Part shown: positions 46,671-59,060 of the stretch, piece after piece | Position numbering within the stretch: the stretch's first letter is position 1 | How the letters are laid out: the number at the start of each line of letters is the position of its first letter | NCBI GenBank assembly: GCA_003049465.1 | Contig: PYSS01000106.1 | Coordinates: 62,001 to 126,000, forward strand | Direction of reading: 5' to 3' | DNA from: Magnaporthiopsis rhizophila | Lineage: Eukaryota > Ascomycota > Sordariomycetes > Magnaporthales > Magnaporthaceae | Length of the DNA: 64,000 bases | Notes under the pieces: generated by a model | Database searches by the model: none | Told to the model about the DNA's origin: nothing | What the model saw: only the letters and a program-made list of their open reading frames with translations | Position numbers and translations under genes: made by a program

Positions 46671-48741
46671 AGTTAAATAAACGGAGAGGTTTATGCCTTT
46701 TTATTTATTTAATATGCTTTTTTTTTGCTAACCTTCTTATAATTATTTTTGCCGATATTTTTATAAAGCTTTTTGGCAATTTTTAAGATTTGTTTTTTTT
46801 TCCCACATATTATACTTATATTTATATCCTGCCCATTTAACCAAATATTATTATTTGCGGTAGCATACTTTATTATTAAGGATTTCCTTAATTTTTTATT
46901 TTTGGTTTGGGTTAATTTTTATTAATTTTATACTTTCCGAACCAGGTAATACTGGTTTTAGCAAAGAAATATAAAAAATAAAATGGATTTTTATAATTAG
47001 TGGTAATTAAAATTCGTAATTAACTGGTAAAATCATTTTTTTAATCCTAAACGGTCCAAATTTTTTATGGTTCAATTTATTATTTGGCTGTTTTATTTTA
47101 ATATTGCAGCATAAAAGATAAATGCTATCCCTTTTTTTAAAGGTTGGTTTTTTAAGCCTTTTTTTATTTGCTTGGGTGGATATATATTTTTGAAATTTTT
47201 CGAGCTTTTTTTACAGGTATTTATATAATTTGGTTATTTTGGTAACCTATATTTCTGTTACTGAAGCACTTTTTTTTATTTTGGGTTTTTTATATACCGT
47301 AGGTATAAATTTAGAATTTGCAAAAAACAGGGTAATTTTTATATTTTTATATACCGAACTATTATAAATAAACTGGGCTATAGGGAATAATTATACCCAA
47401 TTAATTTGTTTATAATTAATATAATAGTATAAATATTGTTTTATGGTTTGGTTTATTCGTTTTATTTGTTTATCCGTTTTGGGATAATAAACTGTTAATA
47501 ATACGTGTTTCGCTCCGAATTTGGCCGTTAAAACCTTTCAAAATTTGCTTATAAATAGTTTGTTTCGATCTGTAATTAGCTTATTGGGCATTTCGTGCTC
47601 CAAAATCACGTTTTTGATAAAAATATATATCAGTTTTGTGGTATTACTGCTTTTTTTATAGGGTAAAAATAGGGCATATTTGGTAAATTTATCCACCATT
47701 ATTAAAATGCTATTATACTAAACATTTGTTAAGGGTTTTTTGGATTTAAAAAGTTTAATTATAAAATTTATCGTGATTTTTTGCCATGCCTGGTTAAGCG
47801 CTGGCAGGGATTAAAATAACCTATAAGGTTTGTACCTATTGGCCTTATCTTTAGCGCAGCTTTTGCAATTTTTAATTGCTTTTTAAACTGTTACCCGGGT
47901 TCCGGTAAACCCGTGGTATTATTATAATTTTTTCCAGGTTTTGATTATCCTTTGGTATTTATATGTTATTTGCCCGTGGATTTGTTGGATTTTTTCAAGG
48001 GTTTATTTTTTTTAAGGTACAGTTTTTATTAATACCTATTATACTAAAACCAAAAATCCGTTTGGTTTTTATGCTAGGATTGTGTGCATTTCTGGCGGTG
48101 CTTTATTTTTATGATCCGATCGGCGGTTTAAGGCATTTATTTATCTGTTTTCCGACCATTTTTTGTACTTAATCCTAAAATTATAATCTTAAAAAAACTA
48201 ATTCCACCGGATTTATTATTTGTTTAATATTTAATAGGTAATAAAATATACCAAATTTTTATGGTTTGTATAAACCATAACCTAATAGTTTGCTTAGCAC
48301 AAGTATATTTTCCATTTTTCCAGTGCTCGGATAATAATTATAAATTTTTTGTTATAAATTAGGTAATTCAGCTCCCGTCCATTAAATTTATATAACAAAA
48401 AAGCACAAAGGTGCAGTTTTTTATTATTATTTTATTAATTAAGTTGGGCTTTAATTGCAAAATCCGATACGTTAATTTTAACTTTGAAAGGTTTATTTGG
48501 GTTTGGTAAAGCTAATATTAATTTTTATATTACGGCTTTTTTTAGCAAATTAAAAGCTTTTTATTTTTGTGTTTCCCAATAAAACTGGTGGTTATTTGTA
48601 AATAAAAGCGCTATTTTGCTAAAATCCCGAATAAATTATCGGTAAAAGTTCAGAAAACCCAAAAAGCTTTGTATTTTTTTAATATTAATCGGTTTAGGCC
48701 ATTTTTTTATTACCTGTACCTTTTTTTGGTTTTATCCATAT

Positions 48742-48978
48742 TTAACCCGGCATAACCATACACCTTAAAAAAATCATTTTTTGTGTGTGCCATGCGCATT
48801 TCTCGGGCTTAACTAAAAGTTTTGCGTTTTGCAGTTTCCGCAAAACCTTATATATATATTTTTTATATTTTTCCAGCATTTTTGAAAAAATCAGGATATT
48901 ATTCAAATAAATAAATGTATAAATATTTAAATATTTTCGCAATATATAATTAATTATCCGCTGGAACGTGGCTGGCAT
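48742..48978 (-). pseudogene. Element 3 reverse transcriptase remnant
   Basis: Open for 78 codons. PATFQRIINYILRKYLN and the active-site strand YLNNILIF (family YLDDILIF) identify it; both catalytic Asp are replaced by Asn, as expected from G-to-A RIP. KPEKCAWHT follows, as usual in gypsy RT. Confidence 0.85.
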
Positions 48979-51899
48979 ATTGGTAAGCCCAAAAATTATT
49001 ATTAATAATTTGTATATTTTTAGCCGGGTTTAAAAAATAATTTTCCACTTATTTTTTTCCTTAATTTTTAGCAAGTTATATATTTTGCATAAATCTAAAG
49101 CTATAAACCATTTGGCTTTACCAAATTTATTTTGTAACTTATTAATAAAAAGCAAAAAATATCGGTTTTTTATCGTAGCTTTATTTAGCGAACGGTAATT
49201 GATATATATCCGTTTTTTTCCATTTTTTTTTAAAAATGAACAAAATTTTATATCCCATAAAAAAATCCGAAAATTGGATAATGCTTTATTTTAGGTTTTC
49301 CGCAAATTATTCTCGCAATAGTTTTTACTATTTAAAATTTAGCCGGTACAATTTTTAATAATTAAATTATACCCCTGGTTTAAGCTTAATTTTATAATCG
49401 AACAATCCGTATTCCGAAAGCCCTATTTTTAAGCTTTTTTGGAATAACCTTTAATACTGATAGTACTTTTCAGGAATATTTTTCAGGTATTAACATATTT
49501 ATTTATTAGGCTGATTATAATTCTGATTGCAATTTTTTATTATTTTTGTTTTTTAATTATTATTTTTGGTTGTGCCTTTTTTAGGTTATAATTTTGGTTG
49601 TATTTTTCTTTACAGCTTATCCTTTATTTTTGGGATTTTTTGCTATTAAGGCCGATATTACCTGATAGGTGCAAATTTATCGGTGCAATTCGCCAAAATT
49701 AACTGCCAAATCCTGCTATTATCATAATAACCCTATTTGGTTTCTATTTTTATGGTTCGGGGCCCATAGCTATTAGGCTTTTTTATTTTCCGATAGTAAT
49801 TTTTTCCATTAAATATTTTCCGAAACCCAATTTATTAGGGAATTAAACTTTTTAAATTAGGGGAAACCCAAAATTAAATTTTTTCTTTTTATATTTATAA
49901 TATCCAGAATAACCTTACAAATTTTTTCCGAAATTTTAAACCTAAATCGATTTATTTTCGAATTAATTATTTTATTATTATAAATAATTGGTTTTTTTTC
50001 CATAATTCCAAAATTATATAACTATTATTTCCGATATATCGGTATGCCGTATTTTGTTACCGTTTTTAGTGTAATATAATTTTTGTTAGATTTATAATTA
50101 ATTATTATTACCAATTATTATTTTTGCCATTTAACCATTTTTTTAATATAAAATGGATAATTTGCTGTGGTTTTTGTTAGGATTTTTTTAATTCGTTTTT
50201 TTTATTATTTATACCGGGCCCTTGTTCCGGTTAAACATTTTAATTTTTTGGCTTATACTGGTAACCTGGGTAAAATTGTCCAGTTTACTAATTTTTAACT
50301 TTTTTTTCGGTGTAATATTTGTATTTTGGCCTTTTGCAAATATAATGCAGTAATAATTTTGCCATATATATTATAAAATAATAGGGTACTAGGACAAATA
50401 CTGCTGTTTTTTTGATACGATTGTATAACACAATCTGTTATTTAAACAGCTGCTATTCCTATTTTGGCAGGCCTCGAGGTTTTTTGCCGTTTTTTACTGG
50501 AAATCAGTTATTTTTTAATTTTTTGGGCAAATAATTATTACAGGCATAATATAAACATTTTGCCCAAAAAATTCCTGCGTGCCCCGGGCTATCCACCGCC
50601 AAATTTTTATAATTTTTACTAATTATATAATTTTGCTAATATAAGAACGGATTATTTTCCTAATACCGTATTTGGTATATATTTTTTCCATAATAAATAA
50701 TAATTTGGTTATTTCGGCCTTAATCCAGGCACCGGTTATTATTTTTTATTACGGGTATTCTGCGGTACAATTTACAATTTCCGGATTTTTTTGGATTATT
50801 GGGCTATATTTTAAGCGATAAATACGCTGATATTTTATGGGTATAAGTATAAATCCTTTGATAAAATGCTCCGTCCTTATCTTTAAGCATAATATATATT
50901 TTTTTTTTGCTTATAGCTTTTGTACGCTGCTTTTTGTATTTTTTGCGGTTTTTTTCTGCTGATACCCAAAATTTGCTTAATTCGAAATCCTTGTTTTCCG
51001 GTTTTCTGGTCAGGTGTATTTATCCAAATGGTTTATAATTAAAGCTTTCCTTCTTATTTTTAACCGAAATATCCGATACTTCTTCCTGGGTTAACAGCCC
51101 CCTAAATATTATTAGGGCTTGCTGGATAGCTTACCGTTTTTTTGTAAGGTTTTAATGCTATTGCTAATAAGCGCACCGGCCGTTTTTAGCACCTTCTGCT
51201 TTTCCAGCTTGCTAAGCTTGGCTGTTATAAATATTTTGTTTAACCTATTATTTTCCAATTTTTCGGATTCCCTTATTTTTTTGCATTTATCATAACCGGT
51301 TTTTGGCTAGCTGGTTTATCGGATAATAGCAATCTTTTATTAAGGGTACCACCCCGATTTATCCTTATCTAATTTATATATAAGGCATTTATTATCGAAA
51401 CAATATATCCAGCTATACAAGGCTCCGAAATATAGGGCTTTTTTTGGTTTATGTATCGGATAATTGCAAACTGCTTTTAAGGATAATCTTTTTTTATATA
51501 CCCTTATTATTTGTATTTAAAATAATTTTTGTTTTTAATATTTTGCTATTTAATATGCTTTTATTTTTTGTGTTATTTTTTTTATTGCTAGGGGTATATA
51601 ACCTTTATAAATAAATTTATAAATTTTAAATATATTTTATGCATAATGGATTATTATTGTTTGGCTTTTTTCTGGTTTGTTTTGTTGTTTTATTATGCTG
51701 GCTGGGGTTGCTAAACCTTTTTTTTCATATAATTGGTTGCTAATACAAATGCTTTTAATAATATAATTAACAAAATCTTTGGGCTTTTTTTTGGCCAATT
51801 TATCCTTAATATTATTTTTTAATTTTTAATAAAACTGAAATATTTTGGTATTTTTTGTTCAGTTAAATTTGTTAATAAATTGCTGGAATTTAACAGTAT

Positions 51900-52150
51900 A
51901 AATGGATGCTGGTTCTTTTTAGCACAGCTAAAATAACTTTTTTTCGGCTATTTGCTTTTCGTTTATTTGCCCAAACATTTTGGCAATTTTTTCGCCAAAC
52001 TTATCGAAATTTGCAAATATTAGCTTGGTAAACTTGCTTAATTTATTATTTTTTTAAAATAATCGGCCCGTACGGGCTTAAACCAGTCCTTAATTTTGCT
52101 ATTTAAGCAAATAACGGTATAAGCCATTTTCTGGTAATCATTTTGGAAAT
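51900..52150 (-). pseudogene. Element 3 gag-like remnant
   Basis: The DNA closely parallels the element 2 gag piece at 52960-53230 (same order of conserved strings such as CCAAACATTTTGGCAATTTT) but is broken by stops. Called by homology to that piece and by its place near the 5' LTR. Confidence 0.5.
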
Positions 52151-52428
52151 TGTTTTGGTAAAATTTAAAATAACTTTGGCATTTTATAAGGAAAGTTTTA
52201 AGCTTGTTTTTTTTTATCGTATTTGTCCGGAGTAGGAAATTTATAAATAGGAGTAATTTTGGGCTGCTTTTTGAGTTTTTTAAACTTTTCGATAAAAACT
52301 TTCAAAGCGGTAGCAGGATTATTATAATCCTTGCTATCGATAATAACGATCTTAATTTTTTTAACTGCAATTAATATGGTTACTTATTACTTGTACCTCC
52401 GGTAAATGCTGAACAGGATCAGTTAAAA

Positions 52429-52924
52429 TATTACAATTATAAGCTTTTTATTTCTAGGATAAGGTATTTAAGGGCGGTGTTGAGCAGTACTGGTTTTGCA
52501 AGGTTGCTTTGCACAGGGTCTGGGGCTGGTAAGAATATTATCTGTTATTTGCTTGCCTAAAGGAATGCTTTGGAGCTAATTTAGGTTAATTAATACCGAG
52601 GCTTTAGTTAAAATTACCTTAGTACCTGAAAAACCCATCCTTTTTATAATTGGACATTTCCCTATTAGGCTTTTTGGATCTGTGGATCTGTTATCCTTAT
52701 CAACAGATCCAAAGATCTTTTTTTGGATCTGTGGATCTGTTATTCTTGTTAACAGATCCAAAAATCCTCCTTTGGATCTGTGGATCTGTTATCCTTGCCA
52801 ATAAATCCAGAGATCCTTCCTGTAATTACGTGACCTACCGTGCTACCCCGCCGCGGGGTTGAGGCGCAGCGTTGGGGGTTAGCCCCAGCCCTCCTGTTTC
52901 CCCGGGCGTAGCGCGGTCGTAATA
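52429..52924 (-). repeat. LTR of element 3, right copy (496 bp)
   Basis: Begins TATTACAATTATAAG (RIP form of TGTTACAATCACAGG) and ends GGTCGTAATA. Equal in length to the left copy; the duplication TCCAG follows at once. In element 3's orientation this is the 5' LTR. Confidence 0.92.
52676..52822. repeat. 49-bp tandem repeats in LTR of element 3 (right)
   Basis: Units start at 52676, 52725 and 52774. This copy keeps GGATCTGTGGATCTGTTA and AACAGATCC best, so the palindromic character of each unit is clearest here. Confidence 0.88.
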
Positions 52925-52994
52925 TCCAGTTAAATTTATTAACAAATTGCTAAAATTTAGCGGTATAAATGGATATTAATCCTTTTTGGCGCAG

Positions 52995-53195
52995 CTAAAA
53001 TAACTTTCTCTCGGCCACTCGCTTTTTATCCATTTGCCCAAACATTTTGGCAATTTTTTCGCCAAACTTATCGAAATTCGCAAATATTAATTTAATAAAT
53101 TTGCTTAATTTGTTATTTTCCTTAAAATAATCGGCCCACATAAATTTGAACCAGTCCTTAATTTTGCCGTTTAAACAAATAGCAGTATAAGCCAC
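52995..53195 (-). pseudogene. Element 2 gag remnant
   Basis: Minus-strand piece of 66 codons on the 5' side of element 2: AICLNGKIKDWFKFMWADY and NFDKFGEKIAKMFGQMDKK. It resembles the capsid region of fungal gypsy gag, where a conserved Trp-rich helix is followed by a charged helix. It is separated from the pol remnants by element 3. Confidence 0.6.
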
Positions 53196-53497
53196 TTTCT
53201 GGTAATTATTCTGGAAGCTGTCCTGGTAAAACTTAAAATAACTTTTGTATTTCGTAAAAAAGGTTTTAAATTTCCCTTTTTTTCCATTATATTTATCCGG
53301 AATAAGAAATTTATAAATAAAAATAATTTTAGGCTATTTTTTAAATTTCTCAAATTTTTCGATAAAAACTTTTAGGGTTAAAGCAGGATTATTGTAATCT
53401 GTACCATCAATGGTAATAATCTCGATTTTTTTGGCTGCAATTGCCATAATTGCTATTGTTTGTACCTCCGGTAAATGCTGAACAGGATCAGTCAAAA

Positions 53498-53963
53498 TAT
53501 TACAATTATAGGCCTTTTGTTTCTAAGGTAGGGCACCTAAAGGCGGTATCAAGCAGTACTGGGTTGCAAGGTTGCCTTGCACGTAATTTGGGGGTCTGGT
53601 AAAATAATTGTTTGTTATTGTTTGCCCAAAGGGATGCTTTGGAGCTAACTTAGGTTAATTAATACCGAAACTTTAATTAAGGTTTATCCAATATAATAAA
53701 AAATCCTTTTTTATATACCCCTAAATTCCTTTACTATATCCGTGCTATGTTTATTATATTTATAACAAACATATTATTATGCTATATTTGTTATGTTCAT
53801 AGCAAATATATCACCCGTGCTTAGGTAAGTGCCTAATTACGTAACTTTTTGTGCCAGCTTGGCCTTAGTTATTCGGCCCTTGGCCTTTATAACTGCGGGG
53901 TAAAGGCGCCCCGCTGGGGGTTAGCCCCAGCCCTTCTGTCCCCTGCCTGCTGTGGTCGTAACA
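53498..53963 (-). repeat. LTR of element 2, right copy (466 bp)
   Basis: Begins TATTACAATTATAGG (RIP form of TGTTACAATCACAGG) and ends TGGTCGTAACA. Same length as the left copy; GGGAC follows immediately. 5' LTR in element 2's orientation. Confidence 0.92.
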
Positions 53964-53968
53964 GGGAC

Positions 53969-56100
53969 CACCCAATAATAATAACCTTTTTTTGGATAAT
54001 AAAAGGCCCTGGGGCGGTTCCGGCCAAGGACCTTTATAAGGACTACCTTAGGGCCCCTTTAAATAAATACGGCGCATTTTATCCTTTTAGGGAGGACCCA
54101 GCTCAAAATAATATAAATAAATATATTTTAATCCTTTAGCCAATTTAAAATAACCACCCTAATTTGATAAAAATAAAGCCAAATTTAAAAATTGGTAATT
54201 CCAGGCTATAACTTATATAAAGGCCATACTAAAAGGGTTTAAAAACAATAAGCATAAAATAATATGGATCGGATTTTTGCTAAAAGGATAGGCCTTCCGA
54301 TTTTATGCCAGTTGTGCATAATCCTTTATTACCCTAAAATTGGACAATACCTGGAAATATTATGCTTTTATTATAAAAGATTATTATAAGGATTTTAATA
54401 AAAAGCGGACAGAAGCAAATAAAATGCAGGCCCTTAAATATAAGGGTAATATTATTAATTATTTTACCAAGCTTAATTAATATAATTATATTGCAAAATA
54501 AACCGGAATCACCTTCCAAAATTATATTCGAAGTACTTCGCCTAACGGAATTACTATTTTGGTATATTCCTTTTAAAAAAATCCCTGTTAATAATACAAA
54601 ATTCCTGGAAACCTACCAAAAAACAGGCATCATTTACAGACAAATGCAGGCCAATAAAACCTTTACAAAAAAAATACCGGCGGAAAATAAAAATATAAAA
54701 GGGAAAGGGAAAAACGAGCCTGTTTTAATATAAAAATGCTTAAATATAGATCAATCCCGCAACAAAAGCTTTAAAACCCGCCAAAATCAATTTTCAAATC
54801 TAGCTGGGGAATAAAAAAAATTTACCCCCGGAAGCAAGAAAAATAATATATAGCTTTCGGTGAAGCAAGCCTTTAAAAAAGTGGAACAAGCCAATATTAA
54901 TAAACAAAAACAAAATAAATATTTGTATTAAAAATGCAACAATTTTAGCTATTACACCTTTACCTGTTTCGCTAAAAAAAATATTAATAAAAAACCATTA
55001 CCCCTAGCACTAACCAAAATTTTATCCATTTTAATCTTATAAATAACCAGCAAAAAACCCGCAAAAGCGCCTCCTCCTAAAGAATCGGCTATAAAAAAGC
55101 CCAAATTAACAGCGGTTATTTTCGCCAACCCCCCTTTTAAGGTTTTTACAAAGGATAAATCTGATAATAATTGCTAATAATCCAAATTTGCAGCATTTAA
55201 TAACCAATCCAGGATAGGTTATCGACCTTTTATAATAATAAAAGTTTTAGCCCCAGAATCTAAAAAAAATACCTATTAAAACCCTTTTAAACCCAAAAAG
55301 CGCCACAGCATTTATTTCCCACAAAATTACCAAAAAAAATAAAGCTTTTTATCAAATTGCGCAAATTTCCTCAAGCAATACTCGAAAATAATTTTACCCC
55401 GTTATAATTGGCCGGAAAGGCCTATATACCCAACATTATCATTTAACACCAAAATTATCAGTCCAAAATTGCATTTAAAATTATAAATACGGAACCAAAT
55501 TATAAAATTATCCTTTCCTATTAATAATTATAATAATACAAACCCTTAAAATTTTGGGGAAATCCAATAAATATCCGGTTTAACTACCCTAAATATGATT
55601 TATACAATACAACCAAAAAAAAACCCGCAATTATCGGAACCAGGATAAAATCCTTATTACCAACCCTATAATAATAACCGCTATCAAAATATTAGCTAAA
55701 ACCAGTAATAAAAAACAGGCTTAATAAACAATACCCGACAAATTTAAAAATTTCCTTCCTATTATATCAAATAAAACAGTAATATACCTGCCTAATTATT
55801 AATTATAAAATTATATTATTAAATTTAAAAAAAAAGCCATATTTGCTTAAAAGTTTATATATAATATAAACGCCCGAAAATTTGAAATTTTCAAATCCTA
55901 AATTTAGAAAAATTTGGAAATAGGACAAATAAAGTACTCGATAATTTTTTATAAAGCCCTTTTAATATTTGCAGCCAAAAAAACCTTACCGAGCCCCCCA
56001 AAAAATAATAAATTATTGTAACACTAATGCAAAAATTATCCCAGTCCAATACCCTATCCCATTTATTACAAAATTTTAGGACAGGTTTAAAAATACCCGA
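53969..56100 (+). pseudogene. Element 1 internal region, gag/protease side, destroyed
   Basis: Resumes element 1 after the GGGAC duplication. A moderately open stretch (54491-54733, 80 codons) is lysine-rich with KNIKGKGKNEP and lies where the end of gag is expected. The rest is riddled with stops. Assignment is by order relative to the RT remnant that follows. Confidence 0.5.
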
Positions 56101-56149
56101 TAAATAACCAAAATTAATTTAAAAACCGGCTTTAATTTGGTCAAAATAA

Positions 56150-56480
56150 AGGAAGGCTATAAATAAAAAACAGTATTTTGCTGCAAATATAGCCTTTTTA
56201 AATATACGGTTATACTAATAAAATTTATTAATATCTCTATTACCTTTTAAAGCATAATAAACCATATTTTTATAAACCTTATCGATACAAAAGTTTTGGT
56301 TTATCTGAACAATATCCTGGTTTATGCTAAAACGGAAAAAAAATATAATAATTTAATCCGAAAAATCTTTTAAAAGCTAACAAAATATAACCTGGCGGTA
56401 ACCCCAAAAAAAATGCCACTGGGAAGTTCAGAAAATAAAATTCCTGGGGCATATTATTAACCCGAACGGCATTTTTATAA
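56150..56480 (+). pseudogene. Element 1 reverse transcriptase remnant
   Basis: On the plus strand, between stops, the active-site strand reads VLVYLNNILVYAKTEKKYNN near 56290-56345, where gypsy RT has VYLDDILVYS. It is followed by NLAVTPKK, the RT thumb-side motif. Both catalytic Asp appear as Asn, consistent with RIP. Confidence 0.75.
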
Positions 56481-57639
56481 ATCAGCATAAAATTAATATT
56501 ATTAAAAATTAAAAACCTTTATAATAATTTAAAAACTGTTAATTTTTTGTGGGGTTTGCTAATTTTTACCGATAATTTATTAAAAGGTTTTCCAAAATAA
56601 TAAAATTATTAATAATAACTAATACCTTTCCAAAAAACCAGTGGTAATAAACCCCAAAAATGCAAAAAAATTTTAATGCTTTTAAATAAACCTTTACAAA
56701 TCTGCCAATATTATGCCATTTTAACCCAAATAAACCGGTTATTATCAAAACCAATTTATCCGATTTTGCTTTGGAAATAATATTATTATAAAAAGGAAAT
56801 AACAGAAAAATATATCCCGTTACCTTTTATTTTTGTAAAATGTTTCCTGCAAAAATAAATTACAAAATATATAACAAAAAGCTATTAGCAATAATAAATT
56901 ATTTTGCAAAATGGAGGTATTATTTGAAAAAAGCCGAATACCGTATAAAAATATATACCAATTATTAAAACCTATTATATTTTATAACAGCCAAAATCCT
57001 TAACCGCTAATAAGCAAAATGGGTATAATAATTTGCAGGGTACTGGTTTATAATTGATTATAAACCAGGCAAATAAAACAATAAAACTAATATACTGTTC
57101 CGATTAATATAATATTAATTTAAAAAAAGGAAAAATAAAAACCAGCCAATTATAATAATCCTATAAAAAAATATTTCCTTTAAACAAAATTAACCATAAG
57201 GGTTATATTAATATTTTTAGCCCTAACCCGCTTATATAGCATTTTAATTATTTAATAAACCGATACTTTTATAATTAAGGTAATAAAAGCTGCTAAAAAC
57301 GATCCGGAATATCAAAAATATTTAAAAACCCCAACAAAAATGGAAAAAATAAAAGGATAACTCCTTTATTATCGGAAAAAATTTTGGGTTCCTGCTAAAT
57401 TATAATAAAAAATTTTAAAATCAAAATATAATACCAAAATAACCGGGCATATAAGGATAAATAAAACCCTTAAGCTTATTAATTGCCACTTTTAATAGCC
57501 AAATATTAAAAATTTAATTCGAAAATATATAAAAAATTATTTGAAATATTAATGTAACAAAATTTCCAAATATGCTTTTTTTAGCCCTTTATAGCTATTA
57601 AAATTATACTATGCCCTATAAAAAATAATAGCCATAAAT

Positions 57640-57960
57640 TTTATTACGAACCTTTCTTTTAATTAAAAGTACAATTTTATTTAAATAATAATAAACCTAT
57701 TTACAAAAATAATATATTTTGTACCTTTTAAAAAAAAAAGCAAAAAAAATAAATAGCCTTATCCGTATTTTTGCCAAAAAATATTAGCAATTTTATAATA
57801 TACCACTAAATATTATTTTAGATCGGAATTTTAAATTTACGGCACATTTATAAAAAAATTTCCTAAAATTAATAAGTATTAAATTTAAAATAAGCATTAT
57901 TTTTTATTTTTAAACGGATAAATAAATAAAAAGGCTTAATTAAACCCTGGAGGCATATTT
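57640..57960 (+). pseudogene. Element 1 integrase core remnant
   Basis: Plus-strand pieces separated by stops: IRIFAKKY, then IILDRNFKFTAHL (family IVSDRGSRFTS) and KIKRLN-like sequence in place of QTERVN. The order after RT and before the chromodomain is that of a Ty3/gypsy pol. Confidence 0.7.
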
Positions 57961-58499
57961 AAGGTTTTTTATAAATTATAAAATAATTAATTGGGTTAAT
58001 TTTTTTTTAATAGCCAAATTTGTATATAATAATATTGCTTTGGCCAGTACCATTTTTATCCTTTTTTATACTAATTATAATTATTACCCGGCAGTTATAA
58101 ACCCACCTTTACCGGGAAAAATATGCAACCCGGTAAATACGGTTTATAATTATTAGATAACCGAAATTTATCAAAAAGCCAAAATATACCTGAATAAAAT
58201 TAAAAAATATATAAAGCACTAGACCGATAAAAAATAAAAGCCCCTTCTAATATTTACAAAAGGGTAATTTGTTATGCTAAATAAACGATATATTAAAATT
58301 AAACAGCTTGCCAAAAAATTTAATTTCAAAATGCTAAAACCATTTTGTATCCTAAAAATTAACCTATCCCAAACAGCGGTATAATTTAAGCTACCCAAAA
58401 ACTGAAAAATATATTTTATTTTCCACATATCTTTTATTAAATTTTACCAAGCAGGCATTTAGGGCCGTTCCAACCCCGATCAGATATTTCGGAACGCCC

Positions 58500-58650
58500 C
58501 CCCTGTTAAAAAAAAGTATAATATAAAAAAGATCGTAAATTCCCAAATTAAACAAGGCTTTATCGAATACCGTGTGAAATAAAAAGGATATAATTTAAAA
58601 AATAATATTTGGGAATCCTATAATAGCTTTTCCAGCGAAAGGGCTTAATA
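58500..58650 (+). pseudogene. Element 1 chromodomain remnant
   Basis: Plus-strand translation with stops reads YNIKKIVNSQIKQGFIEYRVK, then KGYNLKNNIWES. This matches the chromodomain pattern (V-E-x-I-L-x-S, Y-L-V-K-W-K-G, N-T-W-E-P) at the integrase C-terminus of chromoviruses. Preceded by integrase C-terminal strings such as LPKN and IYFIFHISFIK. Confidence 0.75.
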
Positions 58651-58750
58651 AAAAATTGCCCTTTTCCATTAGCGATACCCCGGTAAATCCAGGGATCCCC
58701 GGGCACAGGATGTACGGCCCAAAACGGGCCTTTAAGGAAAAGGAAGGTTA

Positions 58751-59060
58751 TATTATGCGAACTCAGCTTTAATAATTATTGGGGCGCTTATAAAGGTTGC
58801 CAACCGATGTATAAGAACCTTGCAATAGATAAATGCCTGACCTCGCAATTAGGAGATGCGCCCCTGGGATGCGTACCCTAATTCGGGATCAGTACCCAAA
58901 TCAGGAACGCACGGGCCCCTAGCCCCTTTATATAATAGGGGCTGCCTAAGGGCCTTGGATCGCTGAAAGGGGAGGTTCCCCAAGCATCTTTTGAAATTCT
59001 AAAAGATTTATTAGCAAATATAGGATCTTCCTCAAGCCTGCACTCTGCACCCTTGTTACA
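58751..59060 (+). repeat. Right LTR of element 1 (310 bp)
   Basis: Starts TATTATGCG and ends TTGTTACA, immediately followed by AATAT. Equal in length to the left LTR with no gap. Confidence 0.93.

Larger units (their letters stand above)
45375..52924 (-). mobile_element. LTR retrotransposon 3 (inner), Ty3/gypsy type, RIP-mutated
   Basis: Bounded by 496-bp direct repeats (45375..45870 and 52429..52924) and flanked by the perfect duplication TCCAG (45370-45374, 52925-52929). Total length 7,550 bp. It is inserted in the gag side of element 2 at a sequence that exists in its own copy too (TTAAATTT just after the site), showing that both belong to one family. Minus orientation: purine run AAAAAAGGGACC before the LTR at 45870, RT remnant at 48742-48978, gag-like region at the right end. 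It is the youngest of the three by nesting order, but is also heavily RIP-mutated. Confidence 0.93.
38926..53963 (-). mobile_element. LTR retrotransposon 2 (middle), Ty3/gypsy type, RIP-mutated
   Basis: Bounded by 466-bp direct repeats (38926..39391 and 53498..53963) and flanked by the perfect 5-bp duplication GGGAC (38921-38925, 53964-53968). Its own length is about 7.5 kb without element 3. Minus orientation is shown by gag remnants at the right, then protease, reverse transcriptase and integrase remnants towards the left, and a purine run (AAAAAAAGAAACC) before the LTR at 39391. It is closely related to element 3 throughout the internal region. All frames carry many stops. Confidence 0.93.
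36086..59060 (+). mobile_element. LTR retrotransposon 1 (outer), Ty3/gypsy chromovirus type, RIP-mutated
   Basis: Bounded by 310-bp direct repeats (36086..36395 and 58751..59060) and flanked by a perfect 5-bp target-site duplication, AATAT, at 36081-36085 and 59061-59065. The element's own DNA is about 7.9 kb once the nested element 2 is removed. Plus orientation is shown by a polypurine tract (AAGGAAAAGGAAGG) just before the right LTR and by the order of remnants. Those are a gag-like part left of element 2 and reverse transcriptase, integrase and chromodomain remnants right of it. All frames are broken by stops from C-to-T and G-to-A changes. It sits in an exon of the NLR-like gene. Confidence 0.93.
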
